Shown here piece after piece: positions 47,490 through 57,258 of a stretch of DNA of 64,000 nucleotides (its first letter is position 1; each line of letters starts with the position of its first letter). Source of the stretch: an uncultured Bacilli bacterium (GTDB lineage Bacteria > Bacillota_I > Bacilli_A > RF39 > UBA660); assembly GCA_947629165.1 (NCBI GenBank), contig CANRCR010000003.1, positions 1-64,000 on the forward strand, written 5' to 3'. Both the position numbers and the translations under genes were made by a program. Under the pieces are notes generated by a model. That model ran no database searches. It was given only the letters and a program-made list of their open reading frames with translations, and was not told the DNA's origin.

Positions 47490-50400
47490 CTATCCCCTCC
47501 AATATACCGTTACTTCGTGTGCTTTTAAATCGTTTTTTAATTTTATTTCACTTTTCTCTTTACCATCGATCAAGATTTTATCTTTCGTCGATTTAACTAC
47601 ATTAAAATGATACGTCGTATCCATGTAACGATACGTTATCTCATATTCCTTCCAATCGGCTGGAACTTGTGGTTTCAAGACAATCTTTTCGCCTTCTTTA
47701 TGGAATCCTAAAATGTCTTCGATACCTACTTTGTAGAACCAACCGGCACTTCCGGTATACCAAGTCCATCCGCCTCGGCCTTTGTGATTTTTATTCGTAT
47801 ATATATCCGCGGCAATTACATAAGGTTCCGTTTTATATACTTCTACTTGTTTAGCTGTTAAAGTTCGGTTGATCGGATTGATTCCTTGATAAATACGATA
47901 GGCTTCTTCTTTTCTACCTGCTTTAATTAACGCTTCGATATACCACGCGACTGCATGGGTATACTGACCCCCATTTTCACGAATTCCTTCCGGATAATCT
48001 TTGATATAACCCGGATAATTTTTCGTTTTACTGAAAGCCGGCGTCAACAATTTAACAATTTTGGAATCGGAATCTACTAAATATGTATCTACACTATCGA
48101 GGAGGGTGTCATACCGTTCTTTCGGACAAACTCCACTTAAGATGGCAAAACTTTGAGAAATTAAATCGATCTTACATTCTTCGTTTTCACTCGAACCTAA
48201 TTTTTCTCCATTATCGAAGAAGGCTCTTAAGTAATAATCTCCATCGTAAGCGTATTTTTCGATATTCACTTTCAAATTCTTTTGGGCGTCTTCATACATC
48301 GTACAATCGATACTCGGATAGTATTTTTTCGTTAAGATGATAAAGCGTGTCAACATATCGTAGAAGAAGAAGGCTAACCAAACACTTTCTCCTCTTCCTT
48401 CTATTCCCACTTTATTCATTCCGTCGTTCCAATCGCCTCCACCCATTTTTGGTAAATGATGTGGTCCTAAATCGTTTAACGTACGTTGAATCGCAAGTCG
48501 AAGGTGTTCGTAAATCGTCGCATCATCTTGCGAATAATGGAATTGAATACCACGTTCATCTTCATTTTCTTGAAGCATCTCTCCTTCTACAAAAGGAGCT
48601 TTCATCTCTAAAATAGCACTATCATCGGTATAGCTAATATATTGACTTACGGCATAAACCAACCATAAATAATCATCTTTAAATCTACTGCGTAGTCCAA
48701 ACGAACGAGGCTCTAACCACCAGTGAAGAACATCGCCCTCTTTAAACTGATGACTCGCATTTTTGATAATTTGCTTTTTCGCCATTGCTGGTAAAATCGA
48801 AGCAATATTCATATTATCTTGTAATTGATCACGGTACCCAAAAGCACCACTTACTTGATAGAATCCGGCTCGTGCTAAAATTCTTCCGGCAATGGTCTGA
48901 TATAAGTACCATCCGTTCAAGACGTAGTTTAACGACTCATCTTGCGTTTTGACTTGAATGGTTCCCAATAAGTTTTGATAGTATTTTATAACTTCTTTTA
49001 ACTCTTGCCTTACGGCATTTTCATTTTGATACTTTTGAAGTAAAAGATGAATTTCGTCGTTGGAAGAAGCTACTCCTAAACTGTATACGATGACTTTTTT
49101 CTCATTTGGCTCTAAAGTAAAGGTATTGGTAATCGATTTTACTAAAATACGATTGATACTGTAATCGGTTAGTTCTTCACTCGAGGCCATAAAGACAAGG
49201 GTATCATGATAATCTCTATTATACACATTTTGTAAAGTGATAAAGGGATCCGTGGAAGCACGTTCTCCCAATAGATAACGGCTCGTTTTTTCTTCCTTTT
49301 CTCCTAATACCGGATTGATATAGAACGATAAGCGTACTTCTTGTTTTTCGGTGGAACGATTCGTTATCTCAAAAAGATAAATTTTTAAGTTATCGTTTCG
49401 TGGTACAAATTCAGTTAAGTTTTCTTCAAATAATTTTGTTCTACTCGTAAAGGTACTATAACCGAAGCCATGCGTCGTATCTCCCGGAACCATTTTTTCG
49501 TGATTGATTCTAAAGCCTTCCGACGGATCGTAACTTACAATATCATTGGTCCAAGAAGTTAATTTAAATTCTTGACTGTTGTTAAAGTAAGTAAATCCCG
49601 ATAGATTGTTCGATACTAACGTACCAAAAGTTTCGTTGGCTAAAATATTAAACCATGGTGTAGGCGTATCTTCCTTTTTAATATAATACGCTTTACCGCC
49701 GTCTTTAAAGCCACCGTACGTGTTATCGAAAGTTACTTTTCGCGTACTATCGAAGGAAACATTTTCTTGTCTTCTATCCGGTTGATATAAGGCAGTCGTG
49801 TTTTCACTTTGTAACATTTTGATAAAGTCACTTAACGAAGTGTATTCTTTCGTATCTAATCTCAAGCGTGCAAACGTATTTAATAAGATACGTTCATCTT
49901 CATTTATATCTTCTTTATCGATTAAATAAATTTGACCTGGTCGATTACCGAAATCATTTAATTTATCAATATAGAATTTCGTAAACTCTACTTCTTTTTT
50001 AATATGTTCGCGATACTGTTTTTTCTCATCATTTAAAATGGCAACATCGACATAGATTCCTTTTGATTTGAAGTATTCGTACGCTTTTAACACTTGTCTT
50101 ACAACGCCCATTTCAGAAACATCATCGATGGTTACAGCAATTAATGGACGATCTCCCGAGATACCAAATTTCCATAAATTTTCCTGGGACATACGATTCT
50201 TTTTAAGTAGTTCTCTTCTCGTTTCATTGATACTGATACGCGTCGTCTGATAAAGATAATTAAGCATTTGATTAAAGGTTTGCATATCTTCTTTTTGGAT
50301 ACCTAATTTCTTCGTGTTGTTGGCGTTCGCTAAAGAGGCCTCGGTAATCGCATCCTCTACTTTTTCAAGACTTTGATAAAGCCGTGCAAAATCGGTTACT

Positions 50401-53400
50401 TGTTTTACCGATGTACCAAAGGCATTCATGATATAAACTGTTTTTTGTTCATTCGGCGCAAGTTCGATTCGATTACGCATACTCATGACCGGGTCAATCG
50501 GTGTTCCTACCCGATTATTTAATTTACGATTAAGGGCCACCGGATTTTGACTCGTATGATTGCGACCGATAAAACTTTCTCGCATCGTCTCATATTCATA
50601 CGGATTCAAATGATCTTCGACCCATAATTTATGTAATAAATAGTATGGATTCCCTTGATTACGAACAATCTTTTTCATAATCAAGGCTTCGATTTCATCG
50701 TCGTAACTGCTTTCCATAAAGAGACTGTGGAAAGTACGATGGGTTACGTCGTTTATATTTTCCGTTATAATCGGTTCTAAGTAAGAAGTAAGTTCTAGTT
50801 GTTTTTTCTCTTTGCTGTGGTTCTTTAACGTAATTTTTCGAATTTCGACCGGCGTATTATCGGTGACTACTACCTCGGTCGTCGTCGTTATATTATTTTT
50901 ACTTAGTACATACTTGATACGATCGGATGCAAAAACAATTTCATATTGATCCGGATCTTCATTGACTGGAGCATACGTATTAGACCAATAAGCACCACTC
51001 TTTAAATCTTTAATATAAAGGAAGGTACCATAATCTTGTTCCGTTACTTTGCGATAACGATTCAATTGAATTTCTTTGTAACGAGAGAAGCCATCTCCTC
51101 GATCATTCATCAATACGGTATACTTACTGTTCGAAACGACTGCTACTTCCGGTAAATCACTCAAATAAGTAAAGTAACGCATATCGGTTGTAATCTTTTC
51201 TTTCTCGTAATGGAACCGTTTGTATTTGGCAATGGTCAAATCGATTACCGGATGAAGTTGAATCTTTTCTTTCGTCAAAATCTCAAAAGCCTTATTACGC
51301 ATATCACTCGCAAAAAGATCTTGGATAATTCCCTCTTTTAAATAATTGGCAATACTTGCTAGAATCATTCCTTGATGGTGAGCAAAGTATGAAAGTACTG
51401 GTTTTTCTGTCTCCGTATCGTAAGATTCGTAAAGACCATATTTGCTTTCCATTCCTAATTTTTTTAATTTGCGATAATTCTTAAATACTTCGCGCGGTTT
51501 CTCTGGAAGCACCATCATCGAACTGTACGAAGAGATGACAATACGATCGGAAGCCGATCCTTGTAATTTTAAATACGGTACCGAGAAAGTGGCATACTTA
51601 TAGTTAATTCCATTATCGAATTCGTCGTAAGCACTTTCCGAAATACCCCAAGGTAATTTTCGATCGATTTCTTCCATATATTGTTTTTGACAATGATAAG
51701 CAAAATCATAACTTTCGTCCAACAATGTATTTTTATAATTGCGCATAAAAATCAAAGGCATGTAGTATTCAAAAAGCGATCCTGCCCACGAAGCTAATCC
51801 TTTACGATTTTGAAACTTTGTTAACGTTTTATCGAGACAGAACCAATGTTTCGATGGCACATCCCCTTTCGCAATGGCCACATAACTTAAAAGTCTACTC
51901 TCACTCGCAAAACGATTGTAATGATAGAGGGATAGTTCGTTTTCAATATCGTTATAACCAATACTGAAGACATCCTCTTTGGTATACAATTTTGAAAAAT
52001 CAGTCGCATCGATTAATTTTTCCATACGGCGAGCTAACTTTTCTTCTTCGATCTTTTTTAAAAACTCTTTTGTTACCATCATACAAGCGACAAAGTTTCC
52101 ACTATCGACACTCGAAATAAAATGCGGTTGCATAATCGTTAACTTTTCAATGTTATACCAGTTGTATAAATGTCCTTGCCATTTCGGTAACTTTTCGATG
52201 GTCGTAATCATATTTTCTAGTAAATAGAGACATTTATCTTTTTTAATATATCCTAAATAGTAAGCCGATACCACCGACGTAAGCGAAAATCCAATATCGG
52301 TAGAAGAGGTTTTAAAGTCTCTCTTTTGTTCCCTATTTTCTTGATAGTTATCTGGAATTAAGAAATGGGTCTCTTCTTTTAATTGATCTTCAAAGAAAGC
52401 CCACGTTTCCTTTCCAAGATTACGTATCGTCTCTTTTTCTTCCTCTTTTAATTCGTGGATTTTATCCTTTTTATCGCGACTGATCATGTATGTAACATAC
52501 GGTGCAAGAAGGAAGAAAATACTTAAAATAACCGCATGAATAAAGTTTTCGTAGTGCAAGAAATAAGTAGCTAATAACACGACAACGATAATTACGTAAT
52601 TAGCTTTGAAACTACGTAAATAATTAGGTAAGGTGTTTTTAACATTCTTTTCCGCTTCTTCGGCCGTCATCCATTCCAACAAATGTTTTTTAGAAAAACA
52701 TAAGCGCCATAATGCTCTTCCCATCGAATCTAAATAAAGCATTGCTTTGTATGGTAACGTCATAATTTGAATTAACGAACGAATAAAAATCGCTTTCGTT
52801 CCTGCCCAAATATGGCGATAAGGTTTTACTTTGACTTTATTTGAAAATTGGAAACTGATTTTACTATTGAGATAAAAGACAAGTGGTAAAAAGATAATTA
52901 AAGCGACAAATCCACTCCACCAGTGAACGGATACTTGGCTTCCCACTAAAGCAGCAATTAAAATACTTAATAAGCATACATCGATTAAGTTTCTTCGAAC
53001 ATTATCGATAATTTTCCATTTCCCAAGTATTCCAGTTGGATTTTTTTCTTTTTTACCGTCTTCATTTTTTACTTTTGCCTTTAACCATGGCATCATTTGG
53101 ACGTCTCCTCTTGCCCAACGATGATGTCTTGTCATATCGGCTAAAAAGCTCGAACAAAAGTCATCGACAATTTCGATGTTCGAAGTAAATCCTCCCCGTA
53201 AATAATTTCCCTCTAAAAGATCGTGACTTAAAACGGTTTGGGTTGGGAAACGATGATCTAAAATCGTATCGAATGTGTCGACATCATAAATTCCTTTTCC
53301 CATGAAACTTCCTTCGTCGAACACGTCCTGATAAAAGTTTGAAATTAGCGTATTGTAAATATCGAAACCACCGAGACCCGCAAATAATTCTGCATAGGTC

Positions 53401-55163
53401 GACTTATTTGAAGAAGTGATATCAATACTTAATTTGGGTTCCAAAATACCATGACCGGCAATGACTTTCGTCTTTTTCTTATTTAAGACCGGTTGTACTA
53501 ACGGATGCGCCATCGTCGCCGCTAAATCGGTCGCACTATTTACGACGGGAACATTTCCTGCATCGACCGTAATCACATATTTTATTTTATTTTTTAGGGA
53601 AGAAATTGTTTCTACATTAAAGTATTGAGCGATTTCTTCTTTACTCATTTTTCCTTTTAACAAACGGTTAAAATGAATCAAAGCACCTCTTTTTCTTTCC
53701 CAACCGAGGTAACTATCTTCACTTTCATGGTAGACCCGCTTCCGATAAGCAAAGTAAAAAAGATCTTTTTGATATTTTCGGTTCAAGGCTTTACAACGTT
53801 CGATTCCATAACGGGTGATTTCTTCATCCACTTTAATAACTGCCTCTTTTTGTTCACTGCAATCTCCTAAAAGAGCAAAATACAAGTGATCCGTTTTATT
53901 CGATAAATAATACTGTTCCAAATCAGAGAACATCTTATCAACTTTTTTAGTATCTTTTAAAATCGTCGGTATTACAATCACCGTCGAAGATTCTTCTGGA
54001 ATTCCCTCTTTGTAAGCTAAGCGTGGCAAAGTTTTAGGCGGATGAAGTTCAATTAAAACCTGATTTACTATTTGAATAATTAATTCACTTGCTGGAATTA
54101 ATAAAATAATAAAATTTAAAAGAAAGTTGGTAGTTAAATAAAAAGATAAATGGAATGTAAGTAATAAGGTTAACGAAAGGATTACCAACAAATAAAGTAT
54201 CGCTGGATAACGATATTTTCTCGGTGGAAAAAGATAAAATCCAATATGACGATGTTCTTTGGTTCCTTTGGCCACTAACCTTCTCGCATAAGTAAGTTCA
54301 CTAATATGTTTCGCTTTGGCTTGTCTTCGAATTTGATCGCGATAACTATTTTTGGTCGTTTCATCCATTTTTCCATAAATCGGATCTTTATTTAATTCTT
54401 CTTCGGTCTCGCTAATGCCATCGTAAAGCACTTCGATATCGAACTCTTCCGTCAACTGTATTAAACTGAATAATTTCGAAATATATAAATTATCTTTGAT
54501 ACGGTTGGCTTGTGTCTCGTGAGTCACTTTACGAAGCGATAAATTATTGGCTTCTAGAATTTCATTAATCTTGTAGAAAACTTCATTTAAAGGAGTTCCA
54601 ATGCGTGTCAAATGGTAATTAATACGATCGAAATAAACCGGGTCTACTTCCATTTCTTTTCGTAGTTTTAGAACGTGAATCGCATTGCATCTCGAAAGAT
54701 TTGCTTCGATGTAGGCAATTCTTTGATCGACGTCTGAAATCGTTTTTAAATTTTCTTCTTGCTTAACACAAAGTTCTCTAATCTTCGAAATTAAGAGCAT
54801 AATAAAGAGGGGCTTGATTAAAACAATGTCCAAATAATTTAAAGTTTTTTTCTTGGCTTTTTGATAATTATTAACACCGCGTATTAATGACTTTTCCGTT
54901 ACTTTATAATTTTGATTTTCTAGAATCGTATTTAAAAGAGGAACTAAATAATCCCCCGACTTTTTTAACGCTTTCTTTAACTTTTTATCGGTAAAAAATT
55001 CGGTTACGTCATTGTTCTTTTCTAAAATCATTGCATAGTTATCAATAATCCATTCGTTAATAATACCAACATTTTGATGACTATCCGTTAGGGAAACTAA
55101 ATATTCATAATACGTTTTTATATACGCTAAATCATTTTTAAATTGTTTACGATATTTATCCAT
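47490..55163 (-). CDS. giant cyclic beta-glucan synthase-like protein (NdvB/Cgs type: GT84 + glucoamylase-like + GH94)
   Basis: 2557 aa; GT-like GWERKRGALIHFNRLL..AELFAGLGGFDIYN..FGEGSF-like FDEGSFMGKGIYDVDTF..LSHDLLEGNYLRGG..RHHRWARGD; glucoamylase-like region SYFAHHQGMI; GH94 motif GGGDWNDGMNKVGIEGRGESVWLAFF. Confidence 0.9.
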   Translation of the reverse strand: MDKYRKQFKNDLAYIKTYYEYLVSLTDSHQNVGIINEWIIDNYAMILEKNNDVTEFFTDKKLKKALKKSGDYLVPLLNTILENQNYKVTEKSLIRGVNNYQKAKKKTLNYLDIVLIKPLFIMLLISKIRELCVKQEENLKTISDVDQRIAYIEANLSRCNAIHVLKLRKEMEVDPVYFDRINYHLTRIGTPLNEVFYKINEILEANNLSLRKVTHETQANRIKDNLYISKLFSLIQLTEEFDIEVLYDGISETEEELNKDPIYGKMDETTKNSYRDQIRRQAKAKHISELTYARRLVAKGTKEHRHIGFYLFPPRKYRYPAILYLLVILSLTLLLTFHLSFYLTTNFLLNFIILLIPASELIIQIVNQVLIELHPPKTLPRLAYKEGIPEESSTVIVIPTILKDTKKVDKMFSDLEQYYLSNKTDHLYFALLGDCSEQKEAVIKVDEEITRYGIERCKALNRKYQKDLFYFAYRKRVYHESEDSYLGWERKRGALIHFNRLLKGKMSKEEIAQYFNVETISSLKNKIKYVITVDAGNVPVVNSATDLAATMAHPLVQPVLNKKKTKVIAGHGILEPKLSIDITSSNKSTYAELFAGLGGFDIYNTLISNFYQDVFDEGSFMGKGIYDVDTFDTILDHRFPTQTVLSHDLLEGNYLRGGFTSNIEIVDDFCSSFLADMTRHHRWARGDVQMMPWLKAKVKNEDGKKEKNPTGILGKWKIIDNVRRNLIDVCLLSILIAALVGSQVSVHWWSGFVALIIFLPLVFYLNSKISFQFSNKVKVKPYRHIWAGTKAIFIRSLIQIMTLPYKAMLYLDSMGRALWRLCFSKKHLLEWMTAEEAEKNVKNTLPNYLRSFKANYVIIVVVLLATYFLHYENFIHAVILSIFFLLAPYVTYMISRDKKDKIHELKEEEKETIRNLGKETWAFFEDQLKEETHFLIPDNYQENREQKRDFKTSSTDIGFSLTSVVSAYYLGYIKKDKCLYLLENMITTIEKLPKWQGHLYNWYNIEKLTIMQPHFISSVDSGNFVACMMVTKEFLKKIEEEKLARRMEKLIDATDFSKLYTKEDVFSIGYNDIENELSLYHYNRFASESRLLSYVAIAKGDVPSKHWFCLDKTLTKFQNRKGLASWAGSLFEYYMPLIFMRNYKNTLLDESYDFAYHCQKQYMEEIDRKLPWGISESAYDEFDNGINYKYATFSVPYLKLQGSASDRIVISSYSSMMVLPEKPREVFKNYRKLKKLGMESKYGLYESYDTETEKPVLSYFAHHQGMILASIANYLKEGIIQDLFASDMRNKAFEILTKEKIQLHPVIDLTIAKYKRFHYEKEKITTDMRYFTYLSDLPEVAVVSNSKYTVLMNDRGDGFSRYKEIQLNRYRKVTEQDYGTFLYIKDLKSGAYWSNTYAPVNEDPDQYEIVFASDRIKYVLSKNNITTTTEVVVTDNTPVEIRKITLKNHSKEKKQLELTSYLEPIITENINDVTHRTFHSLFMESSYDDEIEALIMKKIVRNQGNPYYLLHKLWVEDHLNPYEYETMRESFIGRNHTSQNPVALNRKLNNRVGTPIDPVMSMRNRIELAPNEQKTVYIMNAFGTSVKQVTDFARLYQSLEKVEDAITEASLANANNTKKLGIQKEDMQTFNQMLNYLYQTTRISINETRRELLKKNRMSQENLWKFGISGDRPLIAVTIDDVSEMGVVRQVLKAYEYFKSKGIYVDVAILNDEKKQYREHIKKEVEFTKFYIDKLNDFGNRPGQIYLIDKEDINEDERILLNTFARLRLDTKEYTSLSDFIKMLQSENTTALYQPDRRQENVSFDSTRKVTFDNTYGGFKDGGKAYYIKKEDTPTPWFNILANETFGTLVSNNLSGFTYFNNSQEFKLTSWTNDIVSYDPSEGFRINHEKMVPGDTTHGFGYSTFTSRTKLFEENLTEFVPRNDNLKIYLFEITNRSTEKQEVRLSFYINPVLGEKEEKTSRYLLGERASTDPFITLQNVYNRDYHDTLVFMASSEELTDYSINRILVKSITNTFTLEPNEKKVIVYSLGVASSNDEIHLLLQKYQNENAVRQELKEVIKYYQNLLGTIQVKTQDESLNYVLNGWYLYQTIAGRILARAGFYQVSGAFGYRDQLQDNMNIASILPAMAKKQIIKNASHQFKEGDVLHWWLEPRSFGLRSRFKDDYLWLVYAVSQYISYTDDSAILEMKAPFVEGEMLQENEDERGIQFHYSQDDATIYEHLRLAIQRTLNDLGPHHLPKMGGGDWNDGMNKVGIEGRGESVWLAFFFYDMLTRFIILTKKYYPSIDCTMYEDAQKNLKVNIEKYAYDGDYYLRAFFDNGEKLGSSENEECKIDLISQSFAILSGVCPKERYDTLLDSVDTYLVDSDSKIVKLLTPAFSKTKNYPGYIKDYPEGIRENGGQYTHAVAWYIEALIKAGRKEEAYRIYQGINPINRTLTAKQVEVYKTEPYVIAADIYTNKNHKGRGGWTWYTGSAGWFYKVGIEDILGFHKEGEKIVLKPQVPADWKEYEITYRYMDTTYHFNVVKSTKDKILIDGKEKSEIKLKNDLKAHEVTVYWRG

Positions 55164-55296
55164 ATTCTTTTGAGTAAAAACTCAACCACACCTCTCTTCC
55201 GCTGTTTTATGATTCCGTTACTTAAATTATAACACAGAAATAAGAAAGTAAAAACTAATTTCTCCCCTTTCCTCGTTTATTTTAGAAAATAAAAAA

Positions 55297-55313
55297 GAAC
55301 GATTAAATCGTTC
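55297..55313 (-). terminator. terminator of rpmA operon
   Basis: GAACGAT-TAA-ATCGTTC, T6 minus tail. Confidence 0.75.
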
Positions 55314-55322
55314 CTTTCTTAA

Positions 55323-55610
55323 CTATTCTACTGGATAGCAACTAGCTTGTTTTTTATCTTTGCCGACACGTTCAAATTTCACAATTCCATCTACGGTTGT
55401 AAATAACGTATCATCTTTTCCTTTTTTCACATTAGCACCTGGGAATACTTTTGTTCCACGTTGACGATAAAGAATCGATCCAGCGCTTACATATTCTCCA
55501 TCAGCGGCTTTGGCACCAAGTCTACGTCCTTTTGAATCACGTCCGTTGGAAGTAGAACCTTGTCCTTTATGGTGTGCAAACAATTGAATGTTTAATTCTA
55601 AAAATTTCAT
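55323..55610 (-). CDS. rpmA: 50S ribosomal protein L27 (with Prp-cleavable N-terminal extension)
   Basis: [46 protein letters not shown], preceded by [12 protein letters not shown]. Confidence 0.97.
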   Translation of the reverse strand: MKFLELNIQLFAHHKGQGSTSNGRDSKGRRLGAKAADGEYVSAGSILYRQRGTKVFPGANVKKGKDDTLFTTVDGIVKFERVGKDKKQASCYPVE

Positions 55611-55621
55611 GGAATTTCCTC

Positions 55622-55924
55622 CTAACTTATTTTTAAATTTTTGGGATAGTCTCTTTCTAAATCACGAAATAAACGAAGCATATTTTCTAATAAAGTTTTC
55701 GTTATTTCATTTTGTTTTTGAACTTTGACTACCACTTTATCTTTCATTTCTATTACTTCTAAATTTTGGTCATCGAACGATTGAATTCCATTCACCGTCG
55801 TAATTAAAATACTACTTGCGGCGGCACAAACAATATCTTTTCCATAATCATCGTATAACGCATGTCCTAGAAAAGTAATCGTATCGATATTTTCCTCTTT
55901 ATAAGTAACTTTCATCGTTAACAT
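55622..55924 (-). CDS. prp: ribosomal-processing cysteine protease Prp
   Basis: [31 protein letters not shown] with conserved GHA and DIVCAAxS; between rplU and rpmA. Confidence 0.92.
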   Translation of the reverse strand: MLTMKVTYKEENIDTITFLGHALYDDYGKDIVCAAASSILITTVNGIQSFDDQNLEVIEMKDKVVVKVQKQNEITKTLLENMLRLFRDLERDYPKNLKIS

Positions 55925-55929
55925 GATTT

Positions 55930-56229
55930 TTACCCAATTTTTGTAATTTCTACTTTGGTGTATGGTTGTCTATGTCCTTGTGTCAAACGATTACTTCTCG
56001 ATTTTTGTTTGTACTTATAAACACGAATTTTCTTTTGTTTTCCATGTTTAAGTACTTTTCCTTTGACACTGGCACCTTTTACGTAAGGATTCCCTACTTT
56101 AGAATCAAGCATAAGTACTTCGTCGAAAGTAACGGTATCGCCTACTTCATTGGCTAATTTTTCGAGGTAAACGACATCTCCTTCTTGGACAATATACTGT
56201 TTACCACCATTTTTGAAAACTGCTTTCAT
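55930..56229 (-). CDS. rplU: 50S ribosomal protein L21
   Basis: MKAVFKNGGKQYIVQEGDVVYLEKL..KKIRVYKYKQKSRSNRLTQGHRQPYTKVEI. Confidence 0.97.
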   Translation of the reverse strand: MKAVFKNGGKQYIVQEGDVVYLEKLANEVGDTVTFDEVLMLDSKVGNPYVKGASVKGKVLKHGKQKKIRVYKYKQKSRSNRLTQGHRQPYTKVEITKIG

Positions 56230-56234
56230 ATATA

Positions 56235-56330
56235 CCTCCTTTAAATTTTACTAGACTCGCTTTTTAAGGTGGAAACGAAATGTTTCACTTAAACCTGTTC
56301 AATGCGGTTTGAGCACGAGAGGCATCAAAC
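56235..56330 (-). ncRNA. L21-leader-like structured 5'UTR of the rplU-prp-rpmA operon
   Basis: Between the promoter and rplU SD, minus strand has GTTTGA..TCAAAC, AAACCGCATTGAACAGGTTT and GTGAAACATTTCGTTTCCAC potential stems, the first two sharing nucleotides (alternative pairing). Assignment to the L21 leader family is by position and resemblance. Confidence 0.6.
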
Positions 56331-56336
56331 ACTAAA

Positions 56337-56365
56337 AGTCTATCACAAAAGTTCCTTTTCGTCAA
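56337..56365 (-). promoter_or_regulatory. sigma-A promoter of the rplU operon
   Basis: Minus strand TTGACG (56365-56360), 17-bp spacer, TAGACT (56342-56337). Confidence 0.65.
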
Positions 56366-56376
56366 TGTTTTTCCTT

Positions 56377-57243
56377 TTAATTATTCCCTTTTTTATAAGT
56401 ATAGACAATCATTTTATTCTTTTCATCTTCACAATGGCTCATCTCAAATATAGGGTCATCTTGGTTCCAAGACTCGTATTCATCCGTATGAAACATACAG
56501 TACGCGACACACACGCCATTTGGATCCAAATAAGGACCTAATTTTTTCTTAATAAAGTCCGGATAATAAGCTTGACGAATATCTCCTAACCAATCATAAA
56601 TATTCGAAAGTAACATCACTTGATACGGATTGTTTTTATCTAATACCTTGGGCAATTTACTAAGTTCACTTTCGATATAGTGATAGTTAATATACTTTAA
56701 CCTTGCTCTTGTCTTTTCGTAATTCTTCTCCTCCAAATAACTTTTCGAAGAAACATTTAAATCCGAAGGATCAAGTATTAACAATTGATTTTGTTCTTTA
56801 TTTTTTTCTCGTTCAAATCCCTCATCATATAACGTATCCCAAAAAATTTGAACATCACTTGCTAAATAACTTCTTATTTTTTTGGAATATACATCCTCTT
56901 GGAAGGAAGCTATCTTTGTACGATAAGCAAAGAAGCGCATGAATTCGTCCCATTCTAGTCCTTTCATTCCCGCGATTTTTAGGGCACTCATGTAGTAAGC
57001 AAAATGGTTTTGGTCGAAGGCAGTAATATCTTTTGCTCCTCGAAAAACAGCTTCTAACACATGATCTCCCGAGGATGCAACCGTTAAGATTCTTGCCTCA
57101 TTCAAAGGAAATAACGGATAGTATAAATAGAGTGCTTCATTGGTTTGATAGAAAGGTGGATAATACTTTTTTCCATACAGTAATCTTTTGGTTCCATGCA
57201 TATATTTCAAACCATTTTTAATATCTTTTTCTAAGTTATCCAT
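56377..57243 (-). CDS. DUF3419/BtaA-like putative SAM-dependent aminocarboxypropyl transferase, copy 1
   Basis: PPFYQTNEALYLYYPLFPLNEARILTVASSGDHVLEAVFRGAKDITAFDQNHFAYYMSALKIAGMKGLEWDEFMRFF resembles the DUF3419 SAM-binding core. Confidence 0.7.
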   Translation of the reverse strand: MDNLEKDIKNGLKYMHGTKRLLYGKKYYPPFYQTNEALYLYYPLFPLNEARILTVASSGDHVLEAVFRGAKDITAFDQNHFAYYMSALKIAGMKGLEWDEFMRFFAYRTKIASFQEDVYSKKIRSYLASDVQIFWDTLYDEGFEREKNKEQNQLLILDPSDLNVSSKSYLEEKNYEKTRARLKYINYHYIESELSKLPKVLDKNNPYQVMLLSNIYDWLGDIRQAYYPDFIKKKLGPYLDPNGVCVAYCMFHTDEYESWNQDDPIFEMSHCEDEKNKMIVYTYKKGNN

Positions 57244-57258
57244 CTTCATTCCACCTTT

